This document shows positions 6,825-15,368 of a DNA stretch of 50,010 nucleotides, piece by piece. The position numbers and the translations under genes are program-made. Origin of the DNA: a virus; IMG/VR virus record IMGVR_UViG_3300048914_000069, positions 1-50,010 of that record. One strand, written 5' to 3'. Numbering within the stretch: position 1 is the first letter of the stretch; each line of letters opens with the position of its first letter. The notes under the pieces are model-generated. The model was not told where the DNA came from. It searched no databases and saw only the letters and a program-made list of their open reading frames with translations.

Positions 6825-7784
6825 TTACTCCCCAAACGCGGCTTGGAATTGCACCAGAACCTGTGGGATCAGATCCACACGTTGACCCAGTTGTTGCAGA
6901 GTGGTCAGGCCGTTCGCCGCCAGGATCTCGTTAACCTTGACCACCATCGCTGGTTTCGCCGCTTCGTCTTTCGGGGTGCGACTGGTGAGCCAGGACATGA
7001 GTTGGGCGAAGGTCTCGATTGCTGGTTTGTCGACAGTGATCGGCGGCGCCACAGCGGTAACCGGTGGGACGACTACAGGTGGTGCGATGGTTACTGGGGG
7101 TGCTACAAACACCGTCTCGGCGCTTACCAGTTCACCGTGTTGATCGATCTCACCCGTAACGCCATGGACTATATCCACAAACGCATCGACTTCAGCGTCA
7201 GTCAACACCTGCGCTTCCTCAGCCGCCGCGTCAGCTACAGGAATCGCCATCAAATCGGTCAGCTCAGCGGTCACACGGGCCAGTGTGGCGTCCCAGTCGG
7301 CTTCCTCGACACCTTTAGGGCGACGACGCACACGCCACGACCCGTCGGTGTTGCGCTCACGGCTGCCAGCGTGGATACGTGCGTCCCATGGTAGACCGTT
7401 GACGTCGAGGTTCGTGTCGGCGGATGGTGATGGGGTGATGATTACGGTTCCCGCATCGATGCACGATTGGAAATGTTCCGCATCGGTCATATCAGCCGGG
7501 GCACGTACGGGTTCGTCCACCGTTACAGTCATCGGAGGTACGTCTTCAACCTTCACGCCGGTACGGTCGATCAGATCGGCGAGCGCTTCAACAGCCGACG
7601 TGGCGTCGGTCGTGTCGATGTCAAGCTTTACCGACAGTTCACCGACGGTCTCTGTGCGAGATGCCGTGCTACGACAGGCTTCGGCTGGGGCTTCATAACC
7701 ACGCTCGGCGGCGATACGTTGAAGCGCTACGGCGATGTGGTGCATTTCCATCGGGTTGGTTTCGTTGTCGATACTGATGTGCAT
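6825..7784 (-). CDS. First protein of the leftward replication operon, with WDARIH module
   Basis: The 319-aa product has three parts: an N-terminal helical and acidic region (1-120), a short basic module at 130-155 (GLPWDARIHAGSRERN, then SWRVRRR), and a Pro/Val-rich linker (about 225-250) leading to a helical C-terminus (255-319). The WDARIH module also ends the DNA polymerase of this phage and is familiar from other phage proteins, so a replisome or DNA-binding role is inferred. It is transcribed from the strong promoter at 7818-7846. No enzyme motif is visible. Confidence 0.7.
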   Translation of the reverse strand: MHISIDNETNPMEMHHIAVALQRIAAERGYEAPAEACRSTASRTETVGELSVKLDIDTTDATSAVEALADLIDRTGVKVEDVPPMTVTVDEPVRAPADMTDAEHFQSCIDAGTVIITPSPSADTNLDVNGLPWDARIHAGSRERNTDGSWRVRRRPKGVEEADWDATLARVTAELTDLMAIPVADAAAEEAQVLTDAEVDAFVDIVHGVTGEIDQHGELVSAETVFVAPPVTIAPPVVVPPVTAVAPPITVDKPAIETFAQLMSWLTSRTPKDEAAKPAMVVKVNEILAANGLTTLQQLGQRVDLIPQVLVQFQAAFGE

Positions 7785-7817
7785 GTTTATTTCTCTGCGT
7801 TGGTTGAATGTGGGGCA

Positions 7818-7846
7818 ATCCTATGCGAACATGACGACGTCGTCAA
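7818..7846 (-). promoter_or_regulatory. Main leftward promoter with TGACG-N4-CGTCA operator
   Basis: Read leftward: -35 TTGACG, 17 bp, -10 TAGGAT, with the start about 25 bp before the 7784 gene. The palindrome TGACGACGTCGTCA (7832-7845) covers the -35 box. It lies in the 80-bp gap between the leftward and rightward early operons, so a protein bound here could control both. Confidence 0.75.
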
Positions 7847-7864
7847 CACATCAGGGGAATAAAA

Positions 7865-8164
7865 ATGGGAATGCGTGAAGAGTTTGAAGCGTGGGTGGTG
7901 AGTCGCAAGGTTGTGACACGTCACGGCGCTGGGTTGAATCAAAATAGCGACGGTACATACTCTGATTATCGAATCAACGACCGTTGGCTAGCATGGCAAG
8001 CGTCCCGCGCTGCACTGGTGATTGAACTACCACCTCGCGACTACTACACCGAGTCGGACGACCCAAGGGATTTGCTCGACTATATAACCGCCGAGCTGAC
8101 TGATGGTGGTGTCACCCTCAAAACTATTAACACGACCACCATTAACGGGAGCGACCCATCGTGA
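7865..8164 (+). CDS. Small phage protein with the FEAW...WLAWQASRAAL signature
   Basis: The 99-aa product has GGGGAA 7 nt before the ATG. The pattern EEFEAWVV, then Y.D..INDRWLAWQASRAAL, is a recurrent module in phage hypothetical proteins, often fused to other domains. The remaining C-terminus is acidic. No function is known to me. It is the first gene of the rightward early operon and ends overlapping a GTG start. Confidence 0.65.
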   Translation: MGMREEFEAWVVSRKVVTRHGAGLNQNSDGTYSDYRINDRWLAWQASRAALVIELPPRDYYTESDDPRDLLDYITAELTDGGVTLKTINTTTINGSDPS

Positions 8165-8328
8165 TCATCCAATACACCGGCCCACGCGCCACACCCTGGA
8201 CGACCGTACTGGAACGCCTGATGGGTGAACTGTCTGGCGGGTATAACTTCGGGACGCCACGTGTCGTTTCTCGCTCGGATGAGTCGATTACGGTCACAGT
8301 CGATGCGGTTAAGCGGGGTGAGTCATGA
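8161..8328 (+). CDS. 55-aa protein, GTG start
   Basis: The GTG at 8161 overlaps the previous stop (GTGA), and the frame ends with TGA at 8328, overlapping the next ATG. The product (MIIQYTGPRATPWTTVLERL...) is soluble, with a beta-rich C-terminal half. It is not recognised. Tight coupling on both sides supports translation. Confidence 0.5.
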   Translation: MIIQYTGPRATPWTTVLERLMGELSGGYNFGTPRVVSRSDESITVTVDAVKRGES

Positions 8329-8459
8329 TCACATTGGCGGCGTATTTCATTCTGCGATTCGCATTCAGTGACGATTGGTCTGGTTGGTTGCTTGTCCTCC
8401 CCGTGCTATTCGACATCGTAGCTATCGAGCGATTCAACACGATCCGGGTGGCTAAATGA
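8325..8459 (+). CDS. 44-aa membrane peptide
   Basis: ATG 8325 overlaps the previous stop, and its own stop overlaps the helicase start (ATGA). The product has hydrophobic stretches (MITLAAYFILRFAF, and WLLVLPVLFDIVAI) around a short acidic-aromatic turn, so it is probably membrane-inserted. The function is unknown. Confidence 0.5.
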   Translation: MITLAAYFILRFAFSDDWSGWLLVLPVLFDIVAIERFNTIRVAK

Positions 8460-10201
8460 CCGTCGCCCTCCACCGAACGTTACTGGCTGATGCGGTTGCA
8501 CGGATCACGCTGCGCCCGTATCAGCAGAAACTACGCGACGATGTGGAATCAGCGTGGGCGATGGGTGCCCAAAACGTTCTCGCTGTGTTGCCTACGGGTG
8601 GCGGTAAGACTGCTCTGTTCTCCACGATCATGGCGGACGAAACCCACGCATCCTGTGCCGTCGCTCACCGTCAGGAACTGGTCAGTCAGATCAGTTTAGC
8701 GCTCGCCCGCAACCGTGTGCGTCACCGGATCATCGGACCACAGTCAGTCGTCAAGATGATCGTACGCCTGCACATGGAAGAGGTCGGCGCGTCCTATTAC
8801 GACCCGTCTAGCAAATGCGCAGTCGCAGGGATCGATACGTTGGTGCGTCGTGGTGATCAGCTTGCGTCGTGGCTGCCGACTGTCAAGCTGTGGGTGATGG
8901 ACGAGGCTCACCATGTCCTGAAGGACAATAAATGGGGTAAGGGTACGTCGATGTTCCCGAACGCTCGCGGCCTGGGCGTGACTGCCTGGACACACCGCGC
9001 CGACGGTATGGGTCTCGGGCGTCACGCTGATGGGGTGATGGATGCACTGGCGGTTGGTCCGACTCAGCGTGAACTCATCAACATGGGTCACCTGACCGAT
9101 TACAAACTGTTCGCGCCAAAGTCAGACTTCGACCGGTCTAGCCTCACGAAAGCTGTCAGTAAGACCACGGGTGAAATCTCGGCGCACGCATCGGCCCAAG
9201 CAGTCGCCACGTCGTCGTTGGTCGCCCACGTCGAGAAGGGTCAACTAACTGGTGACCTCGTACGCACCTATCGGAAATTGCTAGATGGTCTGCTGACGAT
9301 CACTTTCGCCCCGGACATCGTAACGGCGACCCAGTTCGAGACCGAATACAACGCGGCTGGCATCCCGGCGAAAATGGTACATGGTGGGTCGGGTGACGAG
9401 GAACGTTATCAGGCGTTGCGCAAGTTTCGTGCCCGGGGTTATCTCGTACTGGTAAACGTGGGACTTTTCGGGGAAGGCTTCGACTTGCCCGCCATTGAGG
9501 CCGTACAGGACGCGGCTGCCACGGAGTCGTCGCAGGCGTTCGTGCAGCGCGCCGGTCGGATGCTGCGCCCGCTCCCCGGTAAGAAGTGGGGTATTTACGT
9601 CGATCACGTGGGGAACATCGCCCGCCACGCCACCGTCGTGCATTACCCGGACGGTTCGCGGGTCGAGATCGCTCATGGCGAACCATCGCTCGACCGTCGG
9701 GAACGTCGCAGCGCGGGCAAGTCGGAAGTGAGCGACACCCGAACGTGTAACACTTGCACCGGTACGTTCCCCCGCTTCCTCGACGCGTGTCCTTACTGTG
9801 GTGAGCCGATCCCGGCACCTGCGCAACGGTCGTCTGTCGAGTGGGTCGACGGTGACCTGTACGAACTGGACGCAGCCACACTCGCGACGATGCGCGCAGC
9901 AATCGCCCGTGTGGATACGGCACCCGAGGATTACCGTAACCAGTTGGTCGCGCAAGGGTGTCCACAACTGGGGGTACTGGGTAACGTGAAACGCCTCGTG
10001 GCGACACAGGAAGTCGTGGCGCAGTTGCGTGAGGCTGAGGCGGTGTGGGCGGGTTACGAGCGCGCAGCCGGACTCAGTGACCGGGAGATCATGCGCAAGT
10101 TTTTTGGGATGTTTTCCGTAGACCTTTGGTCGGCGCAAACTTTAAAGGTGAGCGAGATGGAAGCATTAATCGAACGAATCAACGGGAGTATTAGACGATG
10201 A
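8456..10201 (+). CDS. SF2 DEAD/DEAH-box DNA helicase
   Basis: The 581-aa product has Walker A LPTGGGKT (45-52), motif II DEAH (149-152), a GVTAWTHRADGMGLGRH block where relatives usually read TATP, and motif VI QRAGRMLRP. A zinc ribbon CNTC...CPYC follows the helicase core near residue 430, and a helical C-terminus follows that. This is the ERCC3/UvsW-like type common in phages that carry a VRR-NUC nuclease next door. It likely remodels forks or recombination intermediates. The altered motif III region is worth noting; the rest is intact. Confidence 0.92.
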   Translation: MTVALHRTLLADAVARITLRPYQQKLRDDVESAWAMGAQNVLAVLPTGGGKTALFSTIMADETHASCAVAHRQELVSQISLALARNRVRHRIIGPQSVVKMIVRLHMEEVGASYYDPSSKCAVAGIDTLVRRGDQLASWLPTVKLWVMDEAHHVLKDNKWGKGTSMFPNARGLGVTAWTHRADGMGLGRHADGVMDALAVGPTQRELINMGHLTDYKLFAPKSDFDRSSLTKAVSKTTGEISAHASAQAVATSSLVAHVEKGQLTGDLVRTYRKLLDGLLTITFAPDIVTATQFETEYNAAGIPAKMVHGGSGDEERYQALRKFRARGYLVLVNVGLFGEGFDLPAIEAVQDAAATESSQAFVQRAGRMLRPLPGKKWGIYVDHVGNIARHATVVHYPDGSRVEIAHGEPSLDRRERRSAGKSEVSDTRTCNTCTGTFPRFLDACPYCGEPIPAPAQRSSVEWVDGDLYELDAATLATMRAAIARVDTAPEDYRNQLVAQGCPQLGVLGNVKRLVATQEVVAQLREAEAVWAGYERAAGLSDREIMRKFFGMFSVDLWSAQTLKVSEMEALIERINGSIRR

Positions 10202-10485
10202 TCAACCACAAGAACAAGCACGAACTGAATCCTTGTCCTTTCTGCGGCAGTAAGGATCTCGATGTAACGCAATGGATCGAATGTAACGGTTGTGGAGCAT
10301 TTGGGCCGACTCCGGGGGATGACGGGGACTTGTCAGCGTGGAATCAATTACGAGGTGTGGTAGTCACATTACCTCCGGAATTCCCGTTGCGCGCATTCCC
10401 GCGAGCTGCCCCAACACGTGGTGAAACACTACGCGAGTGCAGTGATGCAGTAGAATCGGCTGGCGCAACGGCGGTTCGCTCATGA
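10198..10485 (+). CDS. Lar-like zinc-ribbon protein (restriction alleviation family)
   Basis: The 95-aa N-terminal half reads NPCPFCGSKDL, then IECNGCGAFGPT and SAWNQLRG. This is the Cys4 ribbon and terminal WN signature of the Lar/restriction-alleviation family. Classic Lar (Rac prophage) modulates type I restriction; many phage relatives are untested. The C-terminal ~45 residues are Ala/Arg-rich and unlike Lar. It overlaps the helicase and VRR-NUC genes by 4 bp on each side. Confidence 0.72.
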   Translation: MINHKNKHELNPCPFCGSKDLDVTQWIECNGCGAFGPTPGDDGDLSAWNQLRGVVVTLPPEFPLRAFPRAAPTRGETLRECSDAVESAGATAVRS

Positions 10486-10967
10486 CACTTATCCAATGGG
10501 CCATCCGTAACGGTGTCTCTCATGCAGCGCTCGCCGAGCTGTACGATATGTGGGGGGTCGGTGAGTCGCATGAATCCACATCGGCTAAACCGAAGTCTGA
10601 GGCGGCGGTACAGAATGCCGTGCGACAGGAATGGTCGGAACTCGGCGGGCGTGGGTGGCGCAATAACAACGGGGCTTACGATGCCAAACATCCACCGTCG
10701 CCCGGTACGCGCTGGGGGCTGTGTAACGACTCGGCGGCGATGAACAAGAAGGTCAAGTCGAGCGATCTCATCGGACCACTGCCGCGCCTCATCACGCCTG
10801 AGATGGTTGGTACTACCATTGCACAATTCGCCGCCCGTGAGTGCAAGCCCGAGGGGTGGGTTTACTCGGGAACGGAACGGGAAGTTGCACAGCTTCGGTT
10901 CGGGCAGATCGTCACGATGCTCGGTGGCGACTTTAAATTTGTAACCGGACCGGGGTCATTCGATTGA
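10482..10967 (+). CDS. VRR-NUC domain nuclease
   Basis: The 161-aa product has E40 in KSEAAVQNAVRQEW, WRNNNGAYD, WGLCNDSAAMN, SSDLIG with the catalytic Asp, and the typical RECKPEGWVYSGTEREVAQL segment and a GGDFKFVTG end. VRR-NUC proteins are PD-(D/E)XK structure-specific nucleases, often beside an SF2 helicase as here, and probably process replication or recombination junctions. The N-terminal 35 residues are an extra helical extension. Confidence 0.88.
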   Translation: MTLIQWAIRNGVSHAALAELYDMWGVGESHESTSAKPKSEAAVQNAVRQEWSELGGRGWRNNNGAYDAKHPPSPGTRWGLCNDSAAMNKKVKSSDLIGPLPRLITPEMVGTTIAQFAARECKPEGWVYSGTEREVAQLRFGQIVTMLGGDFKFVTGPGSFD

Positions 10968-10992
10968 CGATGTCGTCATACGTCGTCACAAT
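10964..10992 (+). promoter_or_regulatory. Promoter with TGACG-N4-CGTCA operator before the methyltransferase
   Basis: -35 TTGACG overlaps the VRR-NUC stop, then 17 bp and -10 CACAAT. The palindrome TGACGATGTCGTCA occupies 10965-10978, with another CGTCGTCA half-site immediately after. The predicted start lies about 20 bp before the methyltransferase ATG. Confidence 0.65.
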
Positions 10993-11022
10993 GGCGTCAC
11001 GCACCAATCACGAGTGACATTC

Positions 11023-11772
11023 ATGGCTGCTTATTACAATGAAATCGATCCGTTCTCGGCCCAATGGTTACGGAATCTGATCGCCGCCGGACACATCACA
11101 CCAGGGGAAGTAGATGAACGTAGTATCGAAGATGTCAGACCCGACGACTTGCGAGAATTCACTCAGTGCCATTTCTTCGCCGGAATTGGCGTGTGGTCAT
11201 ACGCACTACGACAAGCTGGGTGGCCTGACGATAGACCAGTATGGACAGGCTCTTGCCCCTGCCAACCTTTCAGCCAGGCAGGCGAGGGAGTGGGGTTTGC
11301 TGACGAGCGGCACCTCTGGCCCTCCTTCGAATGGCTCATCCTCCAGCGCCGCCCTCCAGTCATCTTTGGAGAGCAGGTTGCGAGTAAGGCTGTCGGACCT
11401 TGGATCGACCTTGTACACGCTGACGTGGAAGCTATGGGTTACGCCTTCGGGGCAGTCGCGTTCCCGTCTGCGGGCGTCGGTGCGCCGCACATCCGAGACC
11501 GATTGTTCTGGGTGGCCGACGCCGACGACGAGAGACTGGAAGGATGGGAAATCAGCGTCGGCAAACGTACCGATAAACTCACTGCTTGGTCGGACTGTGT
11601 GGTTATACGGGGACGGGACGGCAGCCGGAGGCCAATTGAACCCGGAACACTCCCGTTGGCTGATGGGTCTCCCGGGCGAGTGGGGGCAATCCGCGCCTAC
11701 GGGAATGCCATCTGTGCCCCGGCGGCAAAAGAGTTTATAGCGGCGTACATTGACGCGCCTGTCAGCGGGTGA
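11023..11772 (+). CDS. DNA (cytosine-5) methyltransferase
   Basis: The 249-aa product, counted from ATG 11023 (an in-frame GTG at 11014 is also possible), has motif I FFAGIG (51-56), catalytic Cys80 in [15 protein letters not shown] (E117) in place of ENV, motif [14 protein letters not shown] (from 155), and motif [14 protein letters not shown] near the end. It is short but complete. It modifies phage DNA, probably against host restriction. A second conserved protein is encoded in another frame through most of the gene (11114-11740), which constrains its sequence. Its last codons include an operator variant (11751-11764). Confidence 0.9.
   Translation: MAAYYNEIDPFSAQWLRNLIAAGHITPGEVDERSIEDVRPDDLREFTQCHFFAGIGVWSYALRQAGWPDDRPVWTGSCPCQPFSQAGEGVGFADERHLWPSFEWLILQRRPPVIFGEQVASKAVGPWIDLVHADVEAMGYAFGAVAFPSAGVGAPHIRDRLFWVADADDERLEGWEISVGKRTDKLTAWSDCVVIRGRDGSRRPIEPGTLPLADGSPGRVGAIRAYGNAICAPAAKEFIAAYIDAPVSG
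11114..11740 (+). CDS. Conserved protein nested out of frame inside the methyltransferase gene
   Basis: A 208-aa frame lies wholly within 11023-11772. The ATG at 11114 has a near-ideal site (AGGGGA, 5-6 nt spacing). The product carries family features: [54 protein letters not shown] and [13 protein letters not shown], which I recognise from proteins often annotated as a phage methyltransferase companion. Where this frame reads [12 protein letters not shown], the other reads [12 protein letters not shown], itself a common phage methyltransferase stretch, so both frames look conserved. The function is unknown; it could be a second subunit or a specificity factor. Confidence 0.72.
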   Translation: MNVVSKMSDPTTCENSLSAISSPELACGHTHYDKLGGLTIDQYGQALAPANLSARQAREWGLLTSGTSGPPSNGSSSSAALQSSLESRLRVRLSDLGSTLYTLTWKLWVTPSGQSRSRLRASVRRTSETDCSGWPTPTTRDWKDGKSASANVPINSLLGRTVWLYGDGTAAGGQLNPEHSRWLMGLPGEWGQSAPTGMPSVPRRQKSL

Positions 11773-11798
11773 CACACTGGCACCAATGCCAATATATT
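11750..11798 (+). promoter_or_regulatory. Tandem promoters and two different palindromes before the TetR-like gene
   Basis: P1: TTGACG (11750-11755), 17 bp, CACACT, with operator variant TGACGCGCCTGTCA (11751-11764) on the -35. P2: GTGACA (11769-11774), 18 bp, TATATT (11793-11798), with a second palindrome TGGCACCAATGCCA (11778-11791) in its spacer. Both palindromes have 5-bp arms and a 4-bp centre. The P1 operator is almost identical to the one before terminase (21361). Confidence 0.65.
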
Positions 11799-11815
11799 AA
11801 GAGTGGGACACACAT

Positions 11816-12100
11816 ATGAGTCATTTGAAAGACAAGATCCTCGACGCAGCGTTCACCCTGGCGTGCGAGTGTGGGTATCGCGGTATCAGACGGGATGCGA
11901 TTGCAGAGCGTGCGGGTGTGGCGGGTGGTACTGTGAACCTCCACTATGGAAAGATGGATGATCTCAAGACCGCAATCATGAAACGCGCCATTGAATCGGA
12001 ACAGCTTGACATCTTGGCGGCGGGAATGGCCGAAGGTGATTCGACGGCGATGAAAGCCCCGAAAGCTCTCAGGGTTCGAGCATTGCAAACCTTGCTTTGA
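11816..12100 (+). CDS. TetR-type DNA-binding domain protein, candidate phage regulator
   Basis: The 94-aa product is essentially only the TetR N-terminal domain: KILDAAFTLACECGYRGI, then RRDAIAERAGVAGGTVNLHY (helix-turn-helix) and KMDDLKTAIM. The ~100-residue ligand/dimer domain of normal TetR proteins is absent; a short 35-residue tail follows. It sits behind two promoters that contain two palindromes, the layout of an autoregulated repressor. It is the only obvious sequence-specific regulator in the early region and so the first candidate to read the genome-wide palindromes. That assignment is inference. Confidence 0.78.
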   Translation: MSHLKDKILDAAFTLACECGYRGIRRDAIAERAGVAGGTVNLHYGKMDDLKTAIMKRAIESEQLDILAAGMAEGDSTAMKAPKALRVRALQTLL

Positions 12101-12132
12101 TGTATCGCCACGCTTAGCAGGGGCTAAATAGC

Positions 12133-13050
12133 ATGGTTAAGAAAATCTCGACATCGGATCGGGCGGTGCAGTTGTCTGCCGCTGCTTTAGCTGATGGGTA
12201 CAAGTTTGTAGGTTTTGTCGACGAATACAAGAATAGTAAAAGTCGCGCAATATTTAACTGCGTGAAACATGGTGACTGGACGTCGTCGGTCGGCGGCTTC
12301 TACCACAAGGGAGCTCGTTGCCGTTCGTGCGCCTGCGAGGTGAGGGGTGTTCAGACTCGGATGCCTCGTGATGTTTGCGAATCAAAAATTACAGCATTGA
12401 TGTCGCAAACCAACCTTATTTTTATAGGTTGGGGCGGCGAATATTCTGGCATGTTCAGTAAAATGACTATCAGGTGTTCGAGACATGGTGACTGGCTAAC
12501 CACGCCGAACAACTTCATCAATAAGGGTCGACGGTGCCCAGACTGCGGTGATAAAAAATTATCCCGTGACGAACGGGAGGCACAATTAACTACCATTGCG
12601 TTACTCGACGGTTACAAATTTATCGGGTGGATCGGTGAATATGTTGATTCCCGCAGTCGAGCGATCATGAGCTGCGACATACATGGTGAGTGGCAAGTAG
12701 GTATATGCGGTTTCGTTCGTGAAAGTAACAGGTGTCCAAGTTGCGCAACCAGCGGATATAACCCATCGAATCCGGGGACATTGTATGCGTTGATTTCCCA
12801 TGACGAGAAAATGATTAAGATTGGGATCAGCAATAGCCCCACCAAACGCCAAATGACACTTAGGCGAAATACCCCATTTAAATTCTCAGTCCACCGTGAA
12901 ATTCACTGTGATGATGGGTCGATCCCTCCGTCATTAGAAAAACTATTTCATTCGCAATTCCCATCCGCCGGGCTGAAGGGTTTCGACGGTGCAACGGAGT
13001 GGCGGCAAATGAATCCTGATATCACCACATGGTTGGAACTTCTGGCATGA
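12133..13050 (+). CDS. GIY-YIG (T5orf172-type) homing endonuclease with three zinc repeats
   Basis: The 305-aa product holds three tandem ~45-residue repeats, at 22-66, 95-138 and 160-204. Each has the order GYKFVGF-type strand, C-x2-H-G-D/E-W, and a distal CxxC (C43/H46/C63/C66; C115/H118/C135/C138; C181/H184/C201/C204). The C-terminus has GTLYALISH and IKIGISNS, the two strands of a GIY-YIG/T5orf172 nuclease. Free-standing genes of this type are mobile. It is inserted directly before the primase-helicase gene, overlapping its start by 4 bp. Confidence 0.8.
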   Translation: MVKKISTSDRAVQLSAAALADGYKFVGFVDEYKNSKSRAIFNCVKHGDWTSSVGGFYHKGARCRSCACEVRGVQTRMPRDVCESKITALMSQTNLIFIGWGGEYSGMFSKMTIRCSRHGDWLTTPNNFINKGRRCPDCGDKKLSRDEREAQLTTIALLDGYKFIGWIGEYVDSRSRAIMSCDIHGEWQVGICGFVRESNRCPSCATSGYNPSNPGTLYALISHDEKMIKIGISNSPTKRQMTLRRNTPFKFSVHREIHCDDGSIPPSLEKLFHSQFPSAGLKGFDGATEWRQMNPDITTWLELLA

Positions 13051-15368
13051 ATAATTTCATCATCTGCAAAACTATCCCGTCGACCAATCGTCCGGGTAAA
13101 ACTGAAAAAATGCCGTGCGACCTATCAGGTAAAGTTGTCAGCCTTCACGTCGCCGACCGTATGTCGCACGCTGACGCGATTGATCGCGCCGCACTACTGG
13201 GCGCCGAATATCGCCCCGCCACGATTCTCAATGGTGACGGTAGGTTCTGCATTGACTTGGATGCGTGCCTTCTACCTGATCAAACTTGGTCCCCTCTTGC
13301 GATTGAGTTATGTACTCGATTCGCCGGATGCATGACCGAAACGTCCAACAGTGGCACAGGTCTCCACATCTTCGGCGTGGTGGTTGGTGACATGCCTGAC
13401 CACGGGTGCAAAAATATCCCGCTCAACATCGAGTGTTATACCGACGATCGTTTCATCTGCCTGGGAACGGGTGCATCTGGCGATATGATGCACCCGAGTG
13501 ACACCCCCTTTAACCAGACCGTGGCGCAATACTTCCCCGCTGAAATCGCTGTCAATCCGACCACATGGACGACTGTACCCCATCCCGACAGCTGTCCAAT
13601 CCAGGACGATGCGCGACTCATTGAAAAGGCCCTGGCAAGTGAATCAATCGCGTCCATCTTCGGAGGCGGTAAAGCGTCATTTCGGGATTTGTGGGAAAAG
13701 AACGTCGAAGCACTGACCGAATCATGGCCTGCCGAAGACGGTGGGTACGATGGATCGTCAGCCGATGCCAGCTTGGCACAGCGTTTGGCATTCTGGACGG
13801 GCGGCCAATGTGACCGCATTGATCGTCTAATGCGTATGAGCGCGATGGTTCGCCCGAAGTGGGACAAGCATAAGTCTTACATGCATCGCACTATCTGCGG
13901 TGCCGTTGCACGCCAAACATCGTGGTATAGCGTCGGTAAACCTATCGAAATGACCCCCGTGGCGTCGGTGGTCGATCCGGTCATTCGCGCCGGGTTCCAA
14001 TTCTTACCAATCACCCAAGTCGTTGATCACTTTCGTGGGTGCGTGTACGTGGCGGATGCGCACCGTGTATTCATGCCAAACGGTACAATGCTGAAATCGG
14101 AGCAATTCAACGCCTTGATGGGGGGGTTCACTTTTAGTCTGGATGATACAGGGGAGAAAACGACAAAGAAGGCATTCGAGGCATTCACTGAGAACCAGGG
14201 TGTAACATTCCCGAAAGTTGACGGCTCTGTGTTTGACCCGCGACATCCGTCCGGAGCAATCATCGAAGAAGAAGGTCGCAGGATGGTAAACACGTATGTA
14301 CCGGTGAATGTGCGCAAGGTTCCGGGGGACGTGACGCGGTTTATGACTCACCTTGCTAAATTACTACCGAACGAGCGTGATCGACAAATCGCTCTGAGTT
14401 ACGCTGCTGCCATCGTTCAGTATCCAGGGCATAAGTTTCAATGGGCACCACTGTTTCAGGGTTGTGAGGGCAATGGTAAAACTCTCATTACCCGCTGTGT
14501 GGCATACGCTGTCGGTCAGCGTTATACCCATATGCCGCCAGCAAGTGAAATCAGTGAAAAATTCAACTCGTGGCTGTTTAATACGATATTCGTGGGGGTT
14601 GAGGATATTCACGTACCGGATAGTAAAGCTGAAGTGTTGGAAATCCTGAAGCCCATGATCACGGGGGACCGGTTGGCGAAGCGCGCCATGCAGCAAGATC
14701 AGGTCATGATGGCGAACTGCGCAAACTTCATATTTAACAGTAACCATCGCAACGCCATCAAGAAGACTCTCAACGACCGACGGTTTTGCGTGTTCTTCAC
14801 CGCACAACAGCAGGTCGAGGACATCGCCCGAGACGGAATGAGTGGTAACTACTTCCCGGACCTGTACGACTGGCTGCGTGGCGACGGTTATGCCCACGTG
14901 GCGCATTTTCTCAGCACCTACGCGATCCCCGTAGAGTTCAACCCCACGTTAGGTTGTCAGCGTGCCCCGTACACCAGTACCACCGGTGAAGCAGTCGAGG
15001 CGAGCCTGGGCGCGGTGGAACAAGAGGTGCTCGAGTGCATCGAGGAAGGTCGTCAAGGGTTCGCGGGCGGTTGGGTCTCGAGCATGGCACTTGATGCACT
15101 GATTGAACGGCTGCGTATGGGTCGCGCCATAGCCCCACGCAAACGTCGCGACCTGATGAAATCCATCGGCTACGACTGGCATCCGGCGTTGAAGGATGGT
15201 CGCGTAAATAACCACATCCTCATGGATAACGGTAAACCGCGCCTGTACATCCGCCAGGGTCATATCCACGCCAATCTGGTCGGGGGTGCTGAGGTGGTAC
15301 GCCATTACGAGGCGGCGCAGGGTGACCCCGTGGCGATTGCGGCGTTGAGTCAGGCGGTGGTAGGATAG
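13047..15368 (+). CDS. Primase-polymerase / SF3-type replicative helicase
   Basis: The 773-aa product starts at ATG 13047, overlapping the homing-endonuclease stop; a GTG 18 bp earlier is less likely. The N-terminal primase-polymerase domain has FCIDLD (D70, D72) and SNSGTGLHIF (His107), as in NrS-1-type and related PrimPols. A middle linker is followed near residue 470 by Walker A GCEGNGKT and an SF3/D5-like helicase core (VGVEDIHVPD, a Walker B-like segment, then FNSNHRNAIKK). It should prime and unwind at the phage origin. Plasmid- and satellite-like replicons with such proteins use iteron origins, which is why the two TACCCCG elements matter. Confidence 0.88.
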   Translation: MNNFIICKTIPSTNRPGKTEKMPCDLSGKVVSLHVADRMSHADAIDRAALLGAEYRPATILNGDGRFCIDLDACLLPDQTWSPLAIELCTRFAGCMTETSNSGTGLHIFGVVVGDMPDHGCKNIPLNIECYTDDRFICLGTGASGDMMHPSDTPFNQTVAQYFPAEIAVNPTTWTTVPHPDSCPIQDDARLIEKALASESIASIFGGGKASFRDLWEKNVEALTESWPAEDGGYDGSSADASLAQRLAFWTGGQCDRIDRLMRMSAMVRPKWDKHKSYMHRTICGAVARQTSWYSVGKPIEMTPVASVVDPVIRAGFQFLPITQVVDHFRGCVYVADAHRVFMPNGTMLKSEQFNALMGGFTFSLDDTGEKTTKKAFEAFTENQGVTFPKVDGSVFDPRHPSGAIIEEEGRRMVNTYVPVNVRKVPGDVTRFMTHLAKLLPNERDRQIALSYAAAIVQYPGHKFQWAPLFQGCEGNGKTLITRCVAYAVGQRYTHMPPASEISEKFNSWLFNTIFVGVEDIHVPDSKAEVLEILKPMITGDRLAKRAMQQDQVMMANCANFIFNSNHRNAIKKTLNDRRFCVFFTAQQQVEDIARDGMSGNYFPDLYDWLRGDGYAHVAHFLSTYAIPVEFNPTLGCQRAPYTSTTGEAVEASLGAVEQEVLECIEEGRQGFAGGWVSSMALDALIERLRMGRAIAPRKRRDLMKSIGYDWHPALKDGRVNNHILMDNGKPRLYIRQGHIHANLVGGAEVVRHYEAAQGDPVAIAALSQAVVG

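Noticed and set aside
9281-10138. 285-aa open frame opposite the helicase
   Set aside because: Shadow of a well-supported SF2 helicase gene.
10321-10340. TGACGGGGACTTGTCA
   Set aside because: Arms are 6 bp apart, not 4; spacing does not fit the motif.
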